Counted from the stretch's first letter, positions 15,796 to 23,970 are shown. The stretch: DNA of 64,000 nt from Micromonospora coerulea (GCF_016598485.1 NZ_JAEMUW010000022.1:1-64000); one strand, 5' to 3'. Notes: generated from the sequence alone by a model not told the origin. Numbers and translations are program-made.

Positions 15796-16416
15796 TCAGT
15801 CCAGCGCGGCCCGGACCTGCGGCGGCACCTGGAGCAGGTCCAGGCTGTTGCGCCACAGCGTCTCGAGCTGGGCTGGGTCGTTGAGCAGTTTCGCGAGCAG
15901 CGCGCGCCCCTCGATCTGGGCGACCATCGACCGCGCGACCTCGTGGGCGTCGACCGCCGGGCCGGCCTGGCCCTGATCCTTCGCCTCGACCACCACCCGC
16001 TCGATGAGGTCGATCTGGGCCTCGAAGATCTCCTGTAGCCGGCCACGGATCTCCTCGGCCTGGTTGCTCAGCTCCAGCGCGAGGTTGCCGAAGAGGCAGC
16101 CGACGACCAGGCCGCCCTTGCGCTGCCCGGCACGCTGCACCTCCTCGGTGGCCTCGAACAGGTCCCGCAGGCGCCGCAGCGGGTCGCGGTCGCTGCTGAG
16201 CAGCTCGACCCACCGCCGCCGCTGGCTCGCCCAGTGGTCGTCGATCACGGTGAGCGCGAGAGCCTGCTTGGACTCGAAGAAGTAGTAGAAGCTGCCCTTC
16301 GGCACGCCCGCCGTGGTGCAGATCTCCGCCACGCCCAGCGCGGAATAGCCGCGCTGCTCCAGCAGCATCGCGGCCGCGCCGAGGATCTTGTTCCGCGCGT
16401 CACTTGTCCGTCCCAT
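15796..16416 (-). CDS. TetR/AcrR family transcriptional regulator
   Basis: This 206-residue protein has a TetR N-terminal DNA-binding domain: residues 10-55 include ARNKILGAAAMLLEQRGYSALGV and a recognition helix in TTAGVPKGSFYYFF. The C-terminal domain (about 80-206) would bind an unknown ligand. The ATG at 16416 starts the usual helix; upstream in-frame codons read through the operator region and are not credible. It diverges from the SDR gene over 106 bp containing two related palindromes (16432-16464), so it probably represses the SDR/tautomerase operon and itself. Confidence 0.88.
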   Translation of the reverse strand: MGRTSDARNKILGAAAMLLEQRGYSALGVAEICTTAGVPKGSFYYFFESKQALALTVIDDHWASQRRRWVELLSSDRDPLRRLRDLFEATEEVQRAGQRKGGLVVGCLFGNLALELSNQAEEIRGRLQEIFEAQIDLIERVVVEAKDQGQAGPAVDAHEVARSMVAQIEGRALLAKLLNDPAQLETLWRNSLDLLQVPPQVRAALD

Positions 16417-16431
16417 GGCTTTGACGATACA

Positions 16432-16464
16432 CGACCGGTCGGCTAGCTTTTTGTCGACCAGTCG
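16432..16464. promoter_or_regulatory. candidate TetR operators between tetR and the SDR gene
   Basis: A perfect 10-bp palindrome CGACCGGTCG (16432-16441) recurs 23 bp later as CGACCAGTCG (16455-16464) with one change. Two spaced palindromes in a divergent tetR promoter are the normal arrangement for a TetR-type repressor that controls itself and its neighbour. The motif differs from the acyl-CoA regulon sites, so the two systems appear separate. Confidence 0.6.
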
Positions 16465-16522
16465 TCTACTGGCCATCCCGGTCGGCGCCAACAAGGGCTC
16501 CGGCCAGTCAGGAAGAGGAATC

Positions 16523-17236
16523 ATGAGCAGTCAGGGACAGAAGGTCGCAGTGATCACCGGTGCGTCTCAGGGCATCGGCGCCGGCCTCGTCGACGCGTAC
16601 CGCAAGCTCGGGTACGGGGTCGTGGCGACCTCGCGCTCGATCGGCGCCGCCAACGATCCGGAGATCGTCACCGTCCAGGGCGACATCGCCGACGCCGACA
16701 CCGCGGAGCGGGTGATCAGCGCTGCCCTTGAGCGCTTCGGCCGCGTCGACACGGTGGTCAACAACGCGGGCGTCTTCCTCGCCAAGCCGTTCACCGACTA
16801 CACCGACGAGGACTACGCCCTGGCCACCGGGGTCAACCTCAGCGGCTTCTTCCAGCTCACCCGGCGCGCCCTGCCGCACCTGCTGGCCACCGGCGCAGGA
16901 CACATCGTCACCATCACGACCGCCCTCGTGGACCAGCCCAACTCCAACGTCCCGTCCGTGCTCGCGTCGCTGACCAAGGGCGGCCTCAACTCCGCAACCA
17001 AGTCCCTGGCCATCGAGTACGCGAGCCGGGGCGTCCGGGTCAACGCCGTCGCGCCGGGCGTCATCAAGACCCCGATGCACCCGGTCGAGGCCCACGAGAC
17101 CCTCGCCGGCCTGCACCCGGTCGGTCGGATGGGTGAGACCAGCGACATCGTCGACGCCGTCGTCTACCTCGAGTCCGCGCCCTTCGTCACCGGCGAGATC
17201 CTGCACGTCGACGGCGGCCAGAACGCCGGTCACTGA
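16523..17236 (+). CDS. SDR family protein lacking the canonical catalytic tyrosine
   Basis: This 237-residue short-chain dehydrogenase has the cofactor motif TGASQGIG (12-19), NNAG near residue 80, and the C-terminal GEILHVDGG. The expected Ser-Tyr-Lys triad is altered: TITTALV replaces the usual Ser segment, and in the segment ending LASLTKGGL the residue four before the Lys is Ala, not Tyr. It may be catalytically altered, or act on an unusual substrate. The ATG follows GGAAGAGGAA. It diverges from the TetR gene and is followed after 32 bp by a tautomerase gene, so both probably form a TetR-controlled operon. Confidence 0.82.
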   Translation: MSSQGQKVAVITGASQGIGAGLVDAYRKLGYGVVATSRSIGAANDPEIVTVQGDIADADTAERVISAALERFGRVDTVVNNAGVFLAKPFTDYTDEDYALATGVNLSGFFQLTRRALPHLLATGAGHIVTITTALVDQPNSNVPSVLASLTKGGLNSATKSLAIEYASRGVRVNAVAPGVIKTPMHPVEAHETLAGLHPVGRMGETSDIVDAVVYLESAPFVTGEILHVDGGQNAGH

Positions 17237-17268
17237 CCCCTCCGCAAGCCGTAGCAAGGAGCACGACG

Positions 17269-17508
17269 ATGCCGATCGTCAACATCCAGATCACCCGCGA
17301 GGGCAGCACGCCCGGTGCCGCCGCGGCGACCGCCGAGGAGAAGGCCGCGCTCATCAAGGGGGTGAGCCAGCTGCTGCTCGACGTCCTGAAGAAGCCGCTG
17401 AGCTCGACCTTCGTCGTGATCGACGAGGTCGACACCGAGAACTGGGGGCGGGGTGGCCTCCCGGTGGACCAGTTCCGGCAGCAGCAGGGCTCGGGCTCGC
17501 CGGAGTAA
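17269..17508 (+). CDS. tautomerase (4-oxalocrotonate tautomerase family)
   Basis: This 79-residue protein starts MPIVNIQI, so Pro becomes the N-terminal catalytic base once Met is removed, as in 4-oxalocrotonate tautomerases. The middle VIDEVDTENWGRGG matches the family loop. It is longer than the usual 60-70 residues by a C-terminal Gln/Ser-rich tail. Members isomerise enol-keto acids in aromatic degradation; the natural substrate here is unknown. It follows the SDR gene at 32 bp with a good AAGGAG site, supporting co-expression. Confidence 0.85.
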   Translation: MPIVNIQITREGSTPGAAAATAEEKAALIKGVSQLLLDVLKKPLSSTFVVIDEVDTENWGRGGLPVDQFRQQQGSGSPE

Positions 17509-17569
17509 CGCCCGGCACCTGGAGCGGCGCGGGGCCGGACAGCGCGCCGATCCGGGCAGTCGAAACGTG

Positions 17570-17601
17570 CGTACCGGCCGGTCAGGTTACCGGCCGGTAC
17601 G
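17570..17601. terminator. 13-bp inverted repeat between the tautomerase gene and icmA
   Basis: CGTACCGGCCGGT (17570-17582) and its perfect complement (17589-17601) flank a 6-base loop. It lies 62 bp after the tautomerase stop and ends 6 bp before the regulon operator of icmA. It could terminate the SDR operon or bind a regulator, given its closeness to the icmA promoter. Confidence 0.5.
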
Positions 17602-17606
17602 AACTT

Positions 17607-17622
17607 CCTTAGCGATCGTTCA
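17607..17622. promoter_or_regulatory. candidate operator, acyl-CoA regulon site 4 (icmA)
   Basis: CCTTAGCGATCGTTCA, the reference copy of the motif, lies 55 bp before the icmA ATG. Its central 14 bases form a near-palindrome around CGATCG. It overlaps the expected -35 region for a -10-like TACACT at 17634-17639, which fits repression. Confidence 0.6.
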
Positions 17623-17676
17623 GGCACCCGTTCTACACTCGGTCTTCAGTCGAGGACTCGAGGAGGAGCTCCGCGG

Positions 17677-19365
17677 ATGAACGCCGACGAGATCGCCGCC
17701 GGACGGGCACGCTGGCAGGCCCGCTACGACGCCGCGCGCAAGCGGGACGCGGACTTCACCACGCTCTCGGGAATGACCGTGGACCCGGTGTACGGGCCGC
17801 CGGAGGGCACCGCGTACCCGGGCTTCGACCGGATCGGCTGGCCGGGGGAGTTCCCGTACACCCGGGGGCTGCACCCGACCGGCTACCGCGGGCGGACCTG
17901 GACGATCCGGCAGTTCGCCGGGTTCGGCAACGCCCAGCAGACCAACGAGCGCTACAAGATGATCCTCGGCGCCGGCGGCGGCGGGCTCTCGGTCGCGTTC
18001 GACATGCCCACCCTGATGGGCCGCGACTCCGACGACCCGCAGGCGCTCGGCGAGGTCGGGCACTGCGGCGTCGCGATCGACACCGCCACCGACATGCAGG
18101 CGCTCTTCGACGGCATCGACCTGGCTGGCGTGACCACCTCGATGACCATCTCCGGCCCGGCCGTGCCGGTCTTCTGCATGTACCTGGTCGCCGCCGAGCG
18201 GCAGGGCGCCGACCCGTCCGCCCTGGACGGCACGCTCCAGACCGACATCTTCAAGGAGTACATCGCGCAGAAGGAGTGGCTCTTCGATCCCGAGCCGCAC
18301 CTGCGCCTGATCGGCGACCTGATGGAGTACTGCGCCCGGGAGATCCCGCGGTACAAGCCGCTGTCGGTCTCCGGGTACCACATCCGTGAGGCCGGCTCGA
18401 CCGCCGCCCAGGAGCTGGCGTACACCCTGGCCGACGGCTTCGGCTACGTCGAGCTGGGGCTGTCGCGCGGGCTGGACGTCAACGTCTTCGCCCCGGGCCT
18501 GAGCTTCTTCTTCGACTCCCACGTGGACTTCTTCGAGGAGATCGCCAAGTTCCGCGCCGCCCGCCGGATCTGGGCCCGCTGGCTGCGTGACGTCTACGGC
18601 GCCACCAGTGAAAAGGCGCTCTGGCTGCGGTTCCACACGCAGACCGCCGGGGTGTCGCTGACCGCCCAGCAGCCGGTCAACAACGTGGTGCGGACCGCCG
18701 TCGAGGCGCTGGCCGCGGTGCTCGGCGGGACCAACTCGCTGCACACCAACGCCCTCGACGAGACCCTCGCCCTGCCCACTGACGAGTCCGCCGAGATCGC
18801 CCTGCGTACCCAGCAGGTGCTGATGGAGGAGACCGGGGTGGTCAACGTCGCCGACCCGCTCGGCGGCTCCTGGTACGTCGAGGCGCTGACCGACAAGATC
18901 GAGGCCGAGGCGGAGGAGATCTTCGCCCGGATCCGGCAGCTCGGCGGCGAGGGCCCGCACCAGATCGGACCGATGACCTCGGGCATCCTGCGGGGCATCG
19001 AGGACGCCTGGTTCACCGGCCACATCGCCGAGTCGGCCTTCGTCTACCAGCAGGCGCTGGAGAAGGGCGACAAGAAGATCGTCGGGGTGAACTGCCACAC
19101 CGGCACGGTCGCCAAGGACCTGGAGATCCTGCGCATCTCGCACGAGGTGGAGCTGGAGCAGCGCCGGGTCCTCGCCGAGCGCAAGACCGCCCGCGACGAC
19201 GCGGCGGTCAAGGCCGCCGTCACCCGGATGGTCGAGGTCAGCCGTACCGACGGCAACATGATCCCCGCGATGCTCGACGCCGTCCGCGCCGAAGCCACTC
19301 TCGGCGAGATCTGCGACGCCCTCCGCGCCGAGTGGGGCACCTACCGCGAGCCCGCCCGCTTCTGA
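17677..19365 (+). CDS. icmA: isobutyryl-CoA mutase large subunit (acyl-CoA mutase without B12 domain)
   Basis: This 562-residue protein matches the catalytic chain of adenosylcobalamin acyl-CoA mutases but ends at about 560 residues, lacking the C-terminal cobalamin-binding domain of methylmalonyl-CoA mutase MutB or ethylmalonyl-CoA mutase. The substrate-defining positions are Phe80 (IRQFAGF) and Gln198 (YIAQKEW); methylmalonyl-CoA mutase has Tyr and Arg there, whereas isobutyryl-CoA mutase has Phe and Gln at these same numbers. It therefore probably interconverts isobutyryl-CoA and n-butyryl-CoA, linking valine breakdown to butyryl-CoA. It needs a small IcmB-type subunit, which is not in the window. 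The ATG follows GAGGAGGAG. Confidence 0.88.
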   Translation: MNADEIAAGRARWQARYDAARKRDADFTTLSGMTVDPVYGPPEGTAYPGFDRIGWPGEFPYTRGLHPTGYRGRTWTIRQFAGFGNAQQTNERYKMILGAGGGGLSVAFDMPTLMGRDSDDPQALGEVGHCGVAIDTATDMQALFDGIDLAGVTTSMTISGPAVPVFCMYLVAAERQGADPSALDGTLQTDIFKEYIAQKEWLFDPEPHLRLIGDLMEYCAREIPRYKPLSVSGYHIREAGSTAAQELAYTLADGFGYVELGLSRGLDVNVFAPGLSFFFDSHVDFFEEIAKFRAARRIWARWLRDVYGATSEKALWLRFHTQTAGVSLTAQQPVNNVVRTAVEALAAVLGGTNSLHTNALDETLALPTDESAEIALRTQQVLMEETGVVNVADPLGGSWYVEALTDKIEAEAEEIFARIRQLGGEGPHQIGPMTSGILRGIEDAWFTGHIAESAFVYQQALEKGDKKIVGVNCHTGTVAKDLEILRISHEVELEQRRVLAERKTARDDAAVKAAVTRMVEVSRTDGNMIPAMLDAVRAEATLGEICDALRAEWGTYREPARF

Positions 19366-19383
19366 CCCCCCACCCACCCCTCC

Positions 19384-19456
19384 CGCGATCTTGCAGTTGG
19401 TGCCCCGGCGAAAGCCGCGAATGCCGCAGAGCGGGGTCCCAAAGTGCAAGATCGCG
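19384..19456. repeat. long inverted repeat after icmA, possible dispersed intergenic element
   Basis: CGCGATCTTGCA (19384-19395) and its perfect complement (19445-19456) bracket a 49-base interior that itself can fold (CCCCG/CGGGG). It begins 18 bp after the icmA stop. It may be the icmA terminator, but the AT-containing arms, TTGCA/TGCAA, look unlike ordinary GC hairpins here, and I have an impression that similar sequences recur between Micromonospora genes. The next 100 bases are G-rich and otherwise featureless. Confidence 0.5.
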
Positions 19457-19577
19457 CAGGGGTGGGGGGAGGGCGGGGGGCGGGGCGGGGGGAGGGGTGG
19501 GGGGCGGGGTGAGAACTGCAACTGTCGCGGTCGCGGTTGATCTGAGATTGGCGGGGGGCGTGCGAGACTAGGTAACC

Positions 19578-20495
19578 ATGAGCGACCCACGGATCACCTC
19601 GTCGATCTTCACCCGCGGCGCGGTCGACCTCAGCGCGCTGCGCAGCACACCGGCCCCCTCCCGTCCCACCACACCGGCCCAGTCCGGGCCGCCCACCGGT
19701 CTTCCGGGCGCTTCCGCCGACGGCGGAGTGGCCGTGATCGACGTGACCGAGGCAACCCTCCAGTCCGAGGTGCTCGAGCGGTCGCTGTCCCAGCCCGTGG
19801 TGGTCTTCTTCGGCGCGGCCGGATACCCGGAAAGCGACCAGTTCGCCCCGGTGCTGGAGCGGCTGGCGGCCGAGGGCGAAGGCGCGTGGGTGCTGGCTCG
19901 GATCGACGTCCAGGAGAACCCACGCATCGCCCAGATGTTTCAGATCCAGGCGGTGCCGACCGTCTACGCGGTCGTTGGCGGGCGGCCAGTCGACGCCTTC
20001 CCCGGCGTGGTGCCGGAGGCCCAGCTCCGCCAGTGGCTGCAGGCGGTCCTCAAGGCCGGTGGCGTCGCCGTCGCCGAGCCGGAGGACCCGCGCCTCGACG
20101 AGGCCGACGACGCGCTGATGAGCGGCGACCTGGACGCCGCCGAGCAGGCGTACCGGAAGATCCTGGCCGAAACCCCGTCGGACGCCGCGGCCGAGGCCGG
20201 TCTGGCCCAGGTGGGCCTCGCCCGTCGGGTCGGCGGCGCCGACCCGCAGGCCGCGCTCACCGCCGCCGAGAACGCCCCCGACGACGTCGAGGCCCAGCTC
20301 CTCGCCGCCGACATCGAGGTGCTCAGCGGCCTGGCCGAGCAGGCGTACAAGCGGCTGGTCGGGCTGGTCCGCCGGACCGCCGGCGACGACCGGGAGAAGG
20401 TACGCCAGCACCTGGTCTCGCTCTTCGCCATCGCCGGCCCGGACGACCCCGCGGTCGCCTCGGCCCGCCGGGCCCTGGCCAGCGCCCTGTTCTGA
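19578..20495 (+). CDS. YbbN/CnoX-like thioredoxin-TPR co-chaperone without CxxC
   Basis: This 305-residue cytosolic protein has a Pro/Ser-rich start, a thioredoxin fold at about 52-160 (conserved cis-Pro in QAVPTVYAVV), and tetratricopeptide-like helices from about 170 to the end. Where thioredoxins have WCGPC, it has FGAAGYPES, so both redox cysteines are gone. E. coli YbbN/CnoX is a holdase-type co-chaperone of the same two-part design. It lies 212 bp after icmA and before the arginase-family gene; from memory the same order occurs near S. coelicolor SCO5419-5420. ATG start at 19578. Confidence 0.85.
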   Translation: MSDPRITSSIFTRGAVDLSALRSTPAPSRPTTPAQSGPPTGLPGASADGGVAVIDVTEATLQSEVLERSLSQPVVVFFGAAGYPESDQFAPVLERLAAEGEGAWVLARIDVQENPRIAQMFQIQAVPTVYAVVGGRPVDAFPGVVPEAQLRQWLQAVLKAGGVAVAEPEDPRLDEADDALMSGDLDAAEQAYRKILAETPSDAAAEAGLAQVGLARRVGGADPQAALTAAENAPDDVEAQLLAADIEVLSGLAEQAYKRLVGLVRRTAGDDREKVRQHLVSLFAIAGPDDPAVASARRALASALF

Positions 20496-20561
20496 GTTCC
20501 TAGCACGCCAGCGCGGGCCGGCGATCCGGCCGGCCCGCCCGACCACCGAGGACGGGAGCCC

Positions 20562-21998
20562 ATGATGCGCCGAATCGCCGTCCTCGACGCGCCGACCAAC
20601 CTGGGGCTGCGCCCACCCACCGCCACCTCCGTCCCCGGCTGCGGCAAGGCCCCCGGCGCGCTGCGCGACCACGGCCTGCTCGCCCGGCTGCGCGCCCGCG
20701 ACGCCGGCTGCCTCACCCCGGCCCGGTACGACCCGGGCGACTGGCGACCCGGCGACGGCGTCTGCCACGCCCGGGAGATCTCCGACTATTCACTGGCACT
20801 CGCGGACCGGATCGGCGCGATCATCGACCGGGGTGAGTTCCCGCTGGTCCTGGGCGGGGACTGCTCGGTGCTGCTCGGCTCCGCGCTGGCCATGCACCGG
20901 CTGGGCGAGGCGGTCGGCGGCCGGATCGGGCTGGTCTTCGTGGACGGCCACTCCGACTTCCGGCACCCCGGCAACGCCTCGTACGTCGGCGCGGCGGCGG
21001 GGGAGGACCTCGCCCTGGTCACCGGCCGGGGGCAGGCCGACCTGGCCGCCATCGAGGGACGCCGGCCGTACTTCCGGGACATCGACGTGGTGGTGCTCGG
21101 CATCCGCGCGCAGGACGAGTACCGGCTGGACCTCCAGGCGGCCGGGATCACCACCCGGCCGGTGCCGGCGCTGCGCGCCGAGGGGGCCGCCCGGACCGCC
21201 CAGTGGGCGCACGATCAGCTCGCCGACTGCGCCGGCTACTGGGTGCACATCGACGTGGACGTGCTCGACCCGGCGGTGATGCCGGCGGTGGACGCGCCCG
21301 ACCCGGGCGGGATCGCCTTCGCCGAGCTGGAGATCCTGCTCGCCGGGCTGGTCGACACCCCGCACTGCCTCGGCGTGGAGCTGACCGTCTTCGACCCGGA
21401 CTACGACCCGGACGGCTCGTACGCCGCCGAGATCGTCAACACCGTCGTCTCCGGGCTGGCGCCGGTCTCGGCGCCGGCCGCGATGCCACCACGGCTGCTG
21501 CCGGCCGCCCCGCCCGCGCCATCGCCCCGGGCGGGCAACGGCCGTCCCGGAGACCGGGTCGCACTGTCGCGTCCGGTGGCCGCCCCGGCCCCCGCCCTCG
21601 CGGTGGAAACCCCCGACCCCACGTCGACCCCGCCCGCGCTCGCGGACGGCGGCCCCGCGGGACCCGGCTCGCCGGACGGCGGGGCTACCGCTGACGGCGC
21701 CCCGGACCAGCCGACGGCGTCGGTTGCCGCGCTGCTGCGCCGGGCGCCGGGGACGGAGCCCGGCGGGGGAGCGCCATCCGGGCCAGCGTCCGCCAGCGGT
21801 CGGGCGCCGGCGGTGGCCGCCGCACCGGGCCTGCTGCGCCGGGTGCCGCCGCCGGACGACGCCGGCGCACCCGAGCCGGTCGGTCCGCTCGCCACCGCCG
21901 GGCCGGGCCGGTTGCGGCAGGCGGGGATCGCCGAGGACGAGGAGGCGCCGCCGGTCGGCGACCCCGGCCCGCGGTCACCCGGGGCCGACATCGCCTGA
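20562..21998 (+). CDS. arginase/agmatinase family ureohydrolase-like protein with long disordered tail
   Basis: The first 325 of 478 residues are an arginase-family domain. Metal-binding motifs are GGDC (98-101), DGHSD (128-132) and DVDVLDP (231-237). The usual GGDH histidine ligand is a Cys here, so metal content and activity may differ from true arginases. The last 150 residues are Pro/Ala/Gly-rich, disordered, and contain scattered LLRR motifs. Substrate may be arginine, agmatine, formiminoglutamate or none. The start ATG is followed by a second ATG. It is convergent with the penicillin-binding protein gene with only 4 bp between stops. Confidence 0.8.
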   Translation: MMRRIAVLDAPTNLGLRPPTATSVPGCGKAPGALRDHGLLARLRARDAGCLTPARYDPGDWRPGDGVCHAREISDYSLALADRIGAIIDRGEFPLVLGGDCSVLLGSALAMHRLGEAVGGRIGLVFVDGHSDFRHPGNASYVGAAAGEDLALVTGRGQADLAAIEGRRPYFRDIDVVVLGIRAQDEYRLDLQAAGITTRPVPALRAEGAARTAQWAHDQLADCAGYWVHIDVDVLDPAVMPAVDAPDPGGIAFAELEILLAGLVDTPHCLGVELTVFDPDYDPDGSYAAEIVNTVVSGLAPVSAPAAMPPRLLPAAPPAPSPRAGNGRPGDRVALSRPVAAPAPALAVETPDPTSTPPALADGGPAGPGSPDGGATADGAPDQPTASVAALLRRAPGTEPGGGAPSGPASASGRAPAVAAAPGLLRRVPPPDDAGAPEPVGPLATAGPGRLRQAGIAEDEEAPPVGDPGPRSPGADIA

Positions 21999-22002
21999 GC
22001 GG

Positions 22003-23970
22003 TCAGCGGGCGGCGAGGGCGCGCAGGAAGCGCTCGCTGATCGGCACCGCGCTGGCCGTGCTCGACCCGCCCTGCTCCACGAAGACCGCGAACGCGACGT
22101 CGCCCTGCCAGCCGACGAACCAGGCGTGGGTGTGCGCCGGGTTGTTGTCGTACTCGGCGGTGCCGGTCTTGCCGTACACCGGCTCGCCGGGCACGTCGAC
22201 GAGGGCCTTGCCCGTGCCGGCGGTGACCACCGCACGCATCATCGTCTTCAGCGCCGCCACGGACTCCGCCTTGAGGGGCGGACCCGCCGGGGCGGGCTGC
22301 CCGGGCGCCGGGTCCAGCACCAGCTTCGGCTGCTCCCAGCGCCCCCGGGCCACGGCGGCCGTCGCGCCGGCCATGGCGAGCGGGCTGACCACCGTGGTGC
22401 CCTGGCCGATCGCCGCGGCGGCCTGCTCGGTGGCCGAGCCGTTGGCCGAGACCTTCCCGGGGAAGACGTCCGCGCCGAGGTCCCACTTCGCCTCCAGGCC
22501 GAGGGCCCGGCCGGTGGTGGCCAGCCCGTCCGGGCCGAGCTTCGGGGCCAGCGAGACGAACGCGGTGTTGCAGGACTTCGCGAAGTCGGTGCCGAACGGG
22601 ACCGATCCCAGCTCGAAGTTGTCGGAGTTCTTGAACGGCCGGCCGTCCACCACGCGGTTCTTCGGGCAGGCGACCGTCGCCTCCGGGGTCACCGCACCCT
22701 GGTCCAGCAGGGCGAGCGCGCTGACCATCTTGAACGTCGAGCCCGGCGGCACCTGGGCGGTGAAGGCCAGGTTCTCCCCGGCCGGGCCGGGGCCGTTGGC
22801 GGCGGCCAGCACCGCGCCGTCGCTGATCCGGACCGCCACCAGGGCGGAGCGGCGCCGCTCCCCGCGCAGCGCCGCGTCGGCGGCGTTCTGGGTGGCCACG
22901 TCGAGGGTGGTCTTCAGCGGCTGGCCGGTCTTCGGCTCGCTGCGGAACACCTCGGCGGCGGTGGTCGTCCCCGTCTCGCCGGGCTTGGCGCGCTCGATGA
23001 CCACGGTGAGCCCGGGTACGCCCCGCAGGCGGTCGTCGTACCGGCCCTGGAGGCCGCCGTGGCCGACCAGGTCGCCGGCCACGTACCGGTCGGGGTGTGC
23101 CTTCAGGTCGTCGGCCTGTGCCGGGTCGACCGAGCCGAGCAGGGCCCTGGCGAACTCCCGCGTCGGTGCCAGATTGAGCGTGTCGGTCGGGAACCTGGTG
23201 CCCGGCAGGTCGTAGATCCGGGGCTTGATCTGCCGGTACGCCTCCTCGCGTAGGGTCACCACCTCGACCAGGGCGGTCGGCTCCGCCTCGGCCAGGCGTT
23301 TCGGCAGATCGGACAGGTCGACCGGCGGCACGAGCGCGGGCCGGATCGCCTTGAACGCGGCGTCGAGCCGCCGAACCAGCCCCGGCACGTCGGTGACCTC
23401 GCTGGGCTGCAGGCCGACCCGGACCACCCGGCGGGGCGCGACGATCGGGGCGCCGGCGCCGTCCAGCACGCCGGCCCGGGGCGCGGCCTCGCGGCGCAGC
23501 GCCAGCCGGTCACCCTCCTCCAACTTCTCCTGGATCAGCGTCGGTTCCCAGATCACCTGCCACTGGTCGTCACCGCCGCGCTTGAGGCGCACCGGCCGGT
23601 CGTACGCCCAGCGGACCTGCCCCGGCAGCGTCCAGTCGACCGTCACCTGGGCGGTGGCGGTGTCCGCCGTGATCTTGGCGTCGCCCTTGCGCTTCAGCGC
23701 CGGCGGGCTGTCCACCAGCTCGCCCGAGAGCGCGCGGATCTCCTTCGTCACGTCGGCGGCCGGGACCCGGGCGCCGGTCGGCTCGATGAAGCCGACCGTG
23801 TGCAGGTCCCCGGAGCGCCAGCCGGCCAGGAACGCGTCGACGGCGCGCTCCGGCCCGTCCTCGGTCGAGCAGCCGGCCAGCGCCCCGGCGGCGAGCACGG
23901 TGGCGGTCACCGCAGCCATGATCGGCCGGAGCGGGGATCGGCGGCGGGCAACGGGGTAGGAGATGGGCAT
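22003..23970 (-). CDS. penicillin-binding transpeptidase with MecA-type N-terminal domain, lipoprotein
   Basis: This 655-residue protein crosslinks peptidoglycan outside the membrane. A lipoprotein signal ends in LAAGALAGC with Cys34. An NTF2-like MecA-N domain (about 37-150) precedes a dimerisation domain and the transpeptidase domain with STFK (411-414), SCN (466-468) and KTGT (601-604). The MecA-N domain is shared with Staphylococcus PBP2a, though in actinobacteria this type is common and does not by itself show resistance. The ATG at 23970 follows GGAGGG and starts the signal peptide; the longer reading frame is upstream non-coding sequence. Confidence 0.88.
   Translation of the reverse strand: MPISYPVARRRSPLRPIMAAVTATVLAAGALAGCSTEDGPERAVDAFLAGWRSGDLHTVGFIEPTGARVPAADVTKEIRALSGELVDSPPALKRKGDAKITADTATAQVTVDWTLPGQVRWAYDRPVRLKRGGDDQWQVIWEPTLIQEKLEEGDRLALRREAAPRAGVLDGAGAPIVAPRRVVRVGLQPSEVTDVPGLVRRLDAAFKAIRPALVPPVDLSDLPKRLAEAEPTALVEVVTLREEAYRQIKPRIYDLPGTRFPTDTLNLAPTREFARALLGSVDPAQADDLKAHPDRYVAGDLVGHGGLQGRYDDRLRGVPGLTVVIERAKPGETGTTTAAEVFRSEPKTGQPLKTTLDVATQNAADAALRGERRRSALVAVRISDGAVLAAANGPGPAGENLAFTAQVPPGSTFKMVSALALLDQGAVTPEATVACPKNRVVDGRPFKNSDNFELGSVPFGTDFAKSCNTAFVSLAPKLGPDGLATTGRALGLEAKWDLGADVFPGKVSANGSATEQAAAAIGQGTTVVSPLAMAGATAAVARGRWEQPKLVLDPAPGQPAPAGPPLKAESVAALKTMMRAVVTAGTGKALVDVPGEPVYGKTGTAEYDNNPAHTHAWFVGWQGDVAFAVFVEQGGSSTASAVPISERFLRALAAR

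Noticed and set aside
16432-16464. TetR at 15796 as the regulator of the acyl-CoA regulon
   Set aside because: The palindromes beside tetR (CGACCGGTCG) differ from the acyl-CoA motif, so they look like separate systems, although this is not proof.
17677-19365. Calling the mutase an ethylmalonyl- or methylmalonyl-CoA mutase
   Set aside because: Residues 80 and 198 are those of isobutyryl-CoA mutase and there is no C-terminal cobalamin domain.
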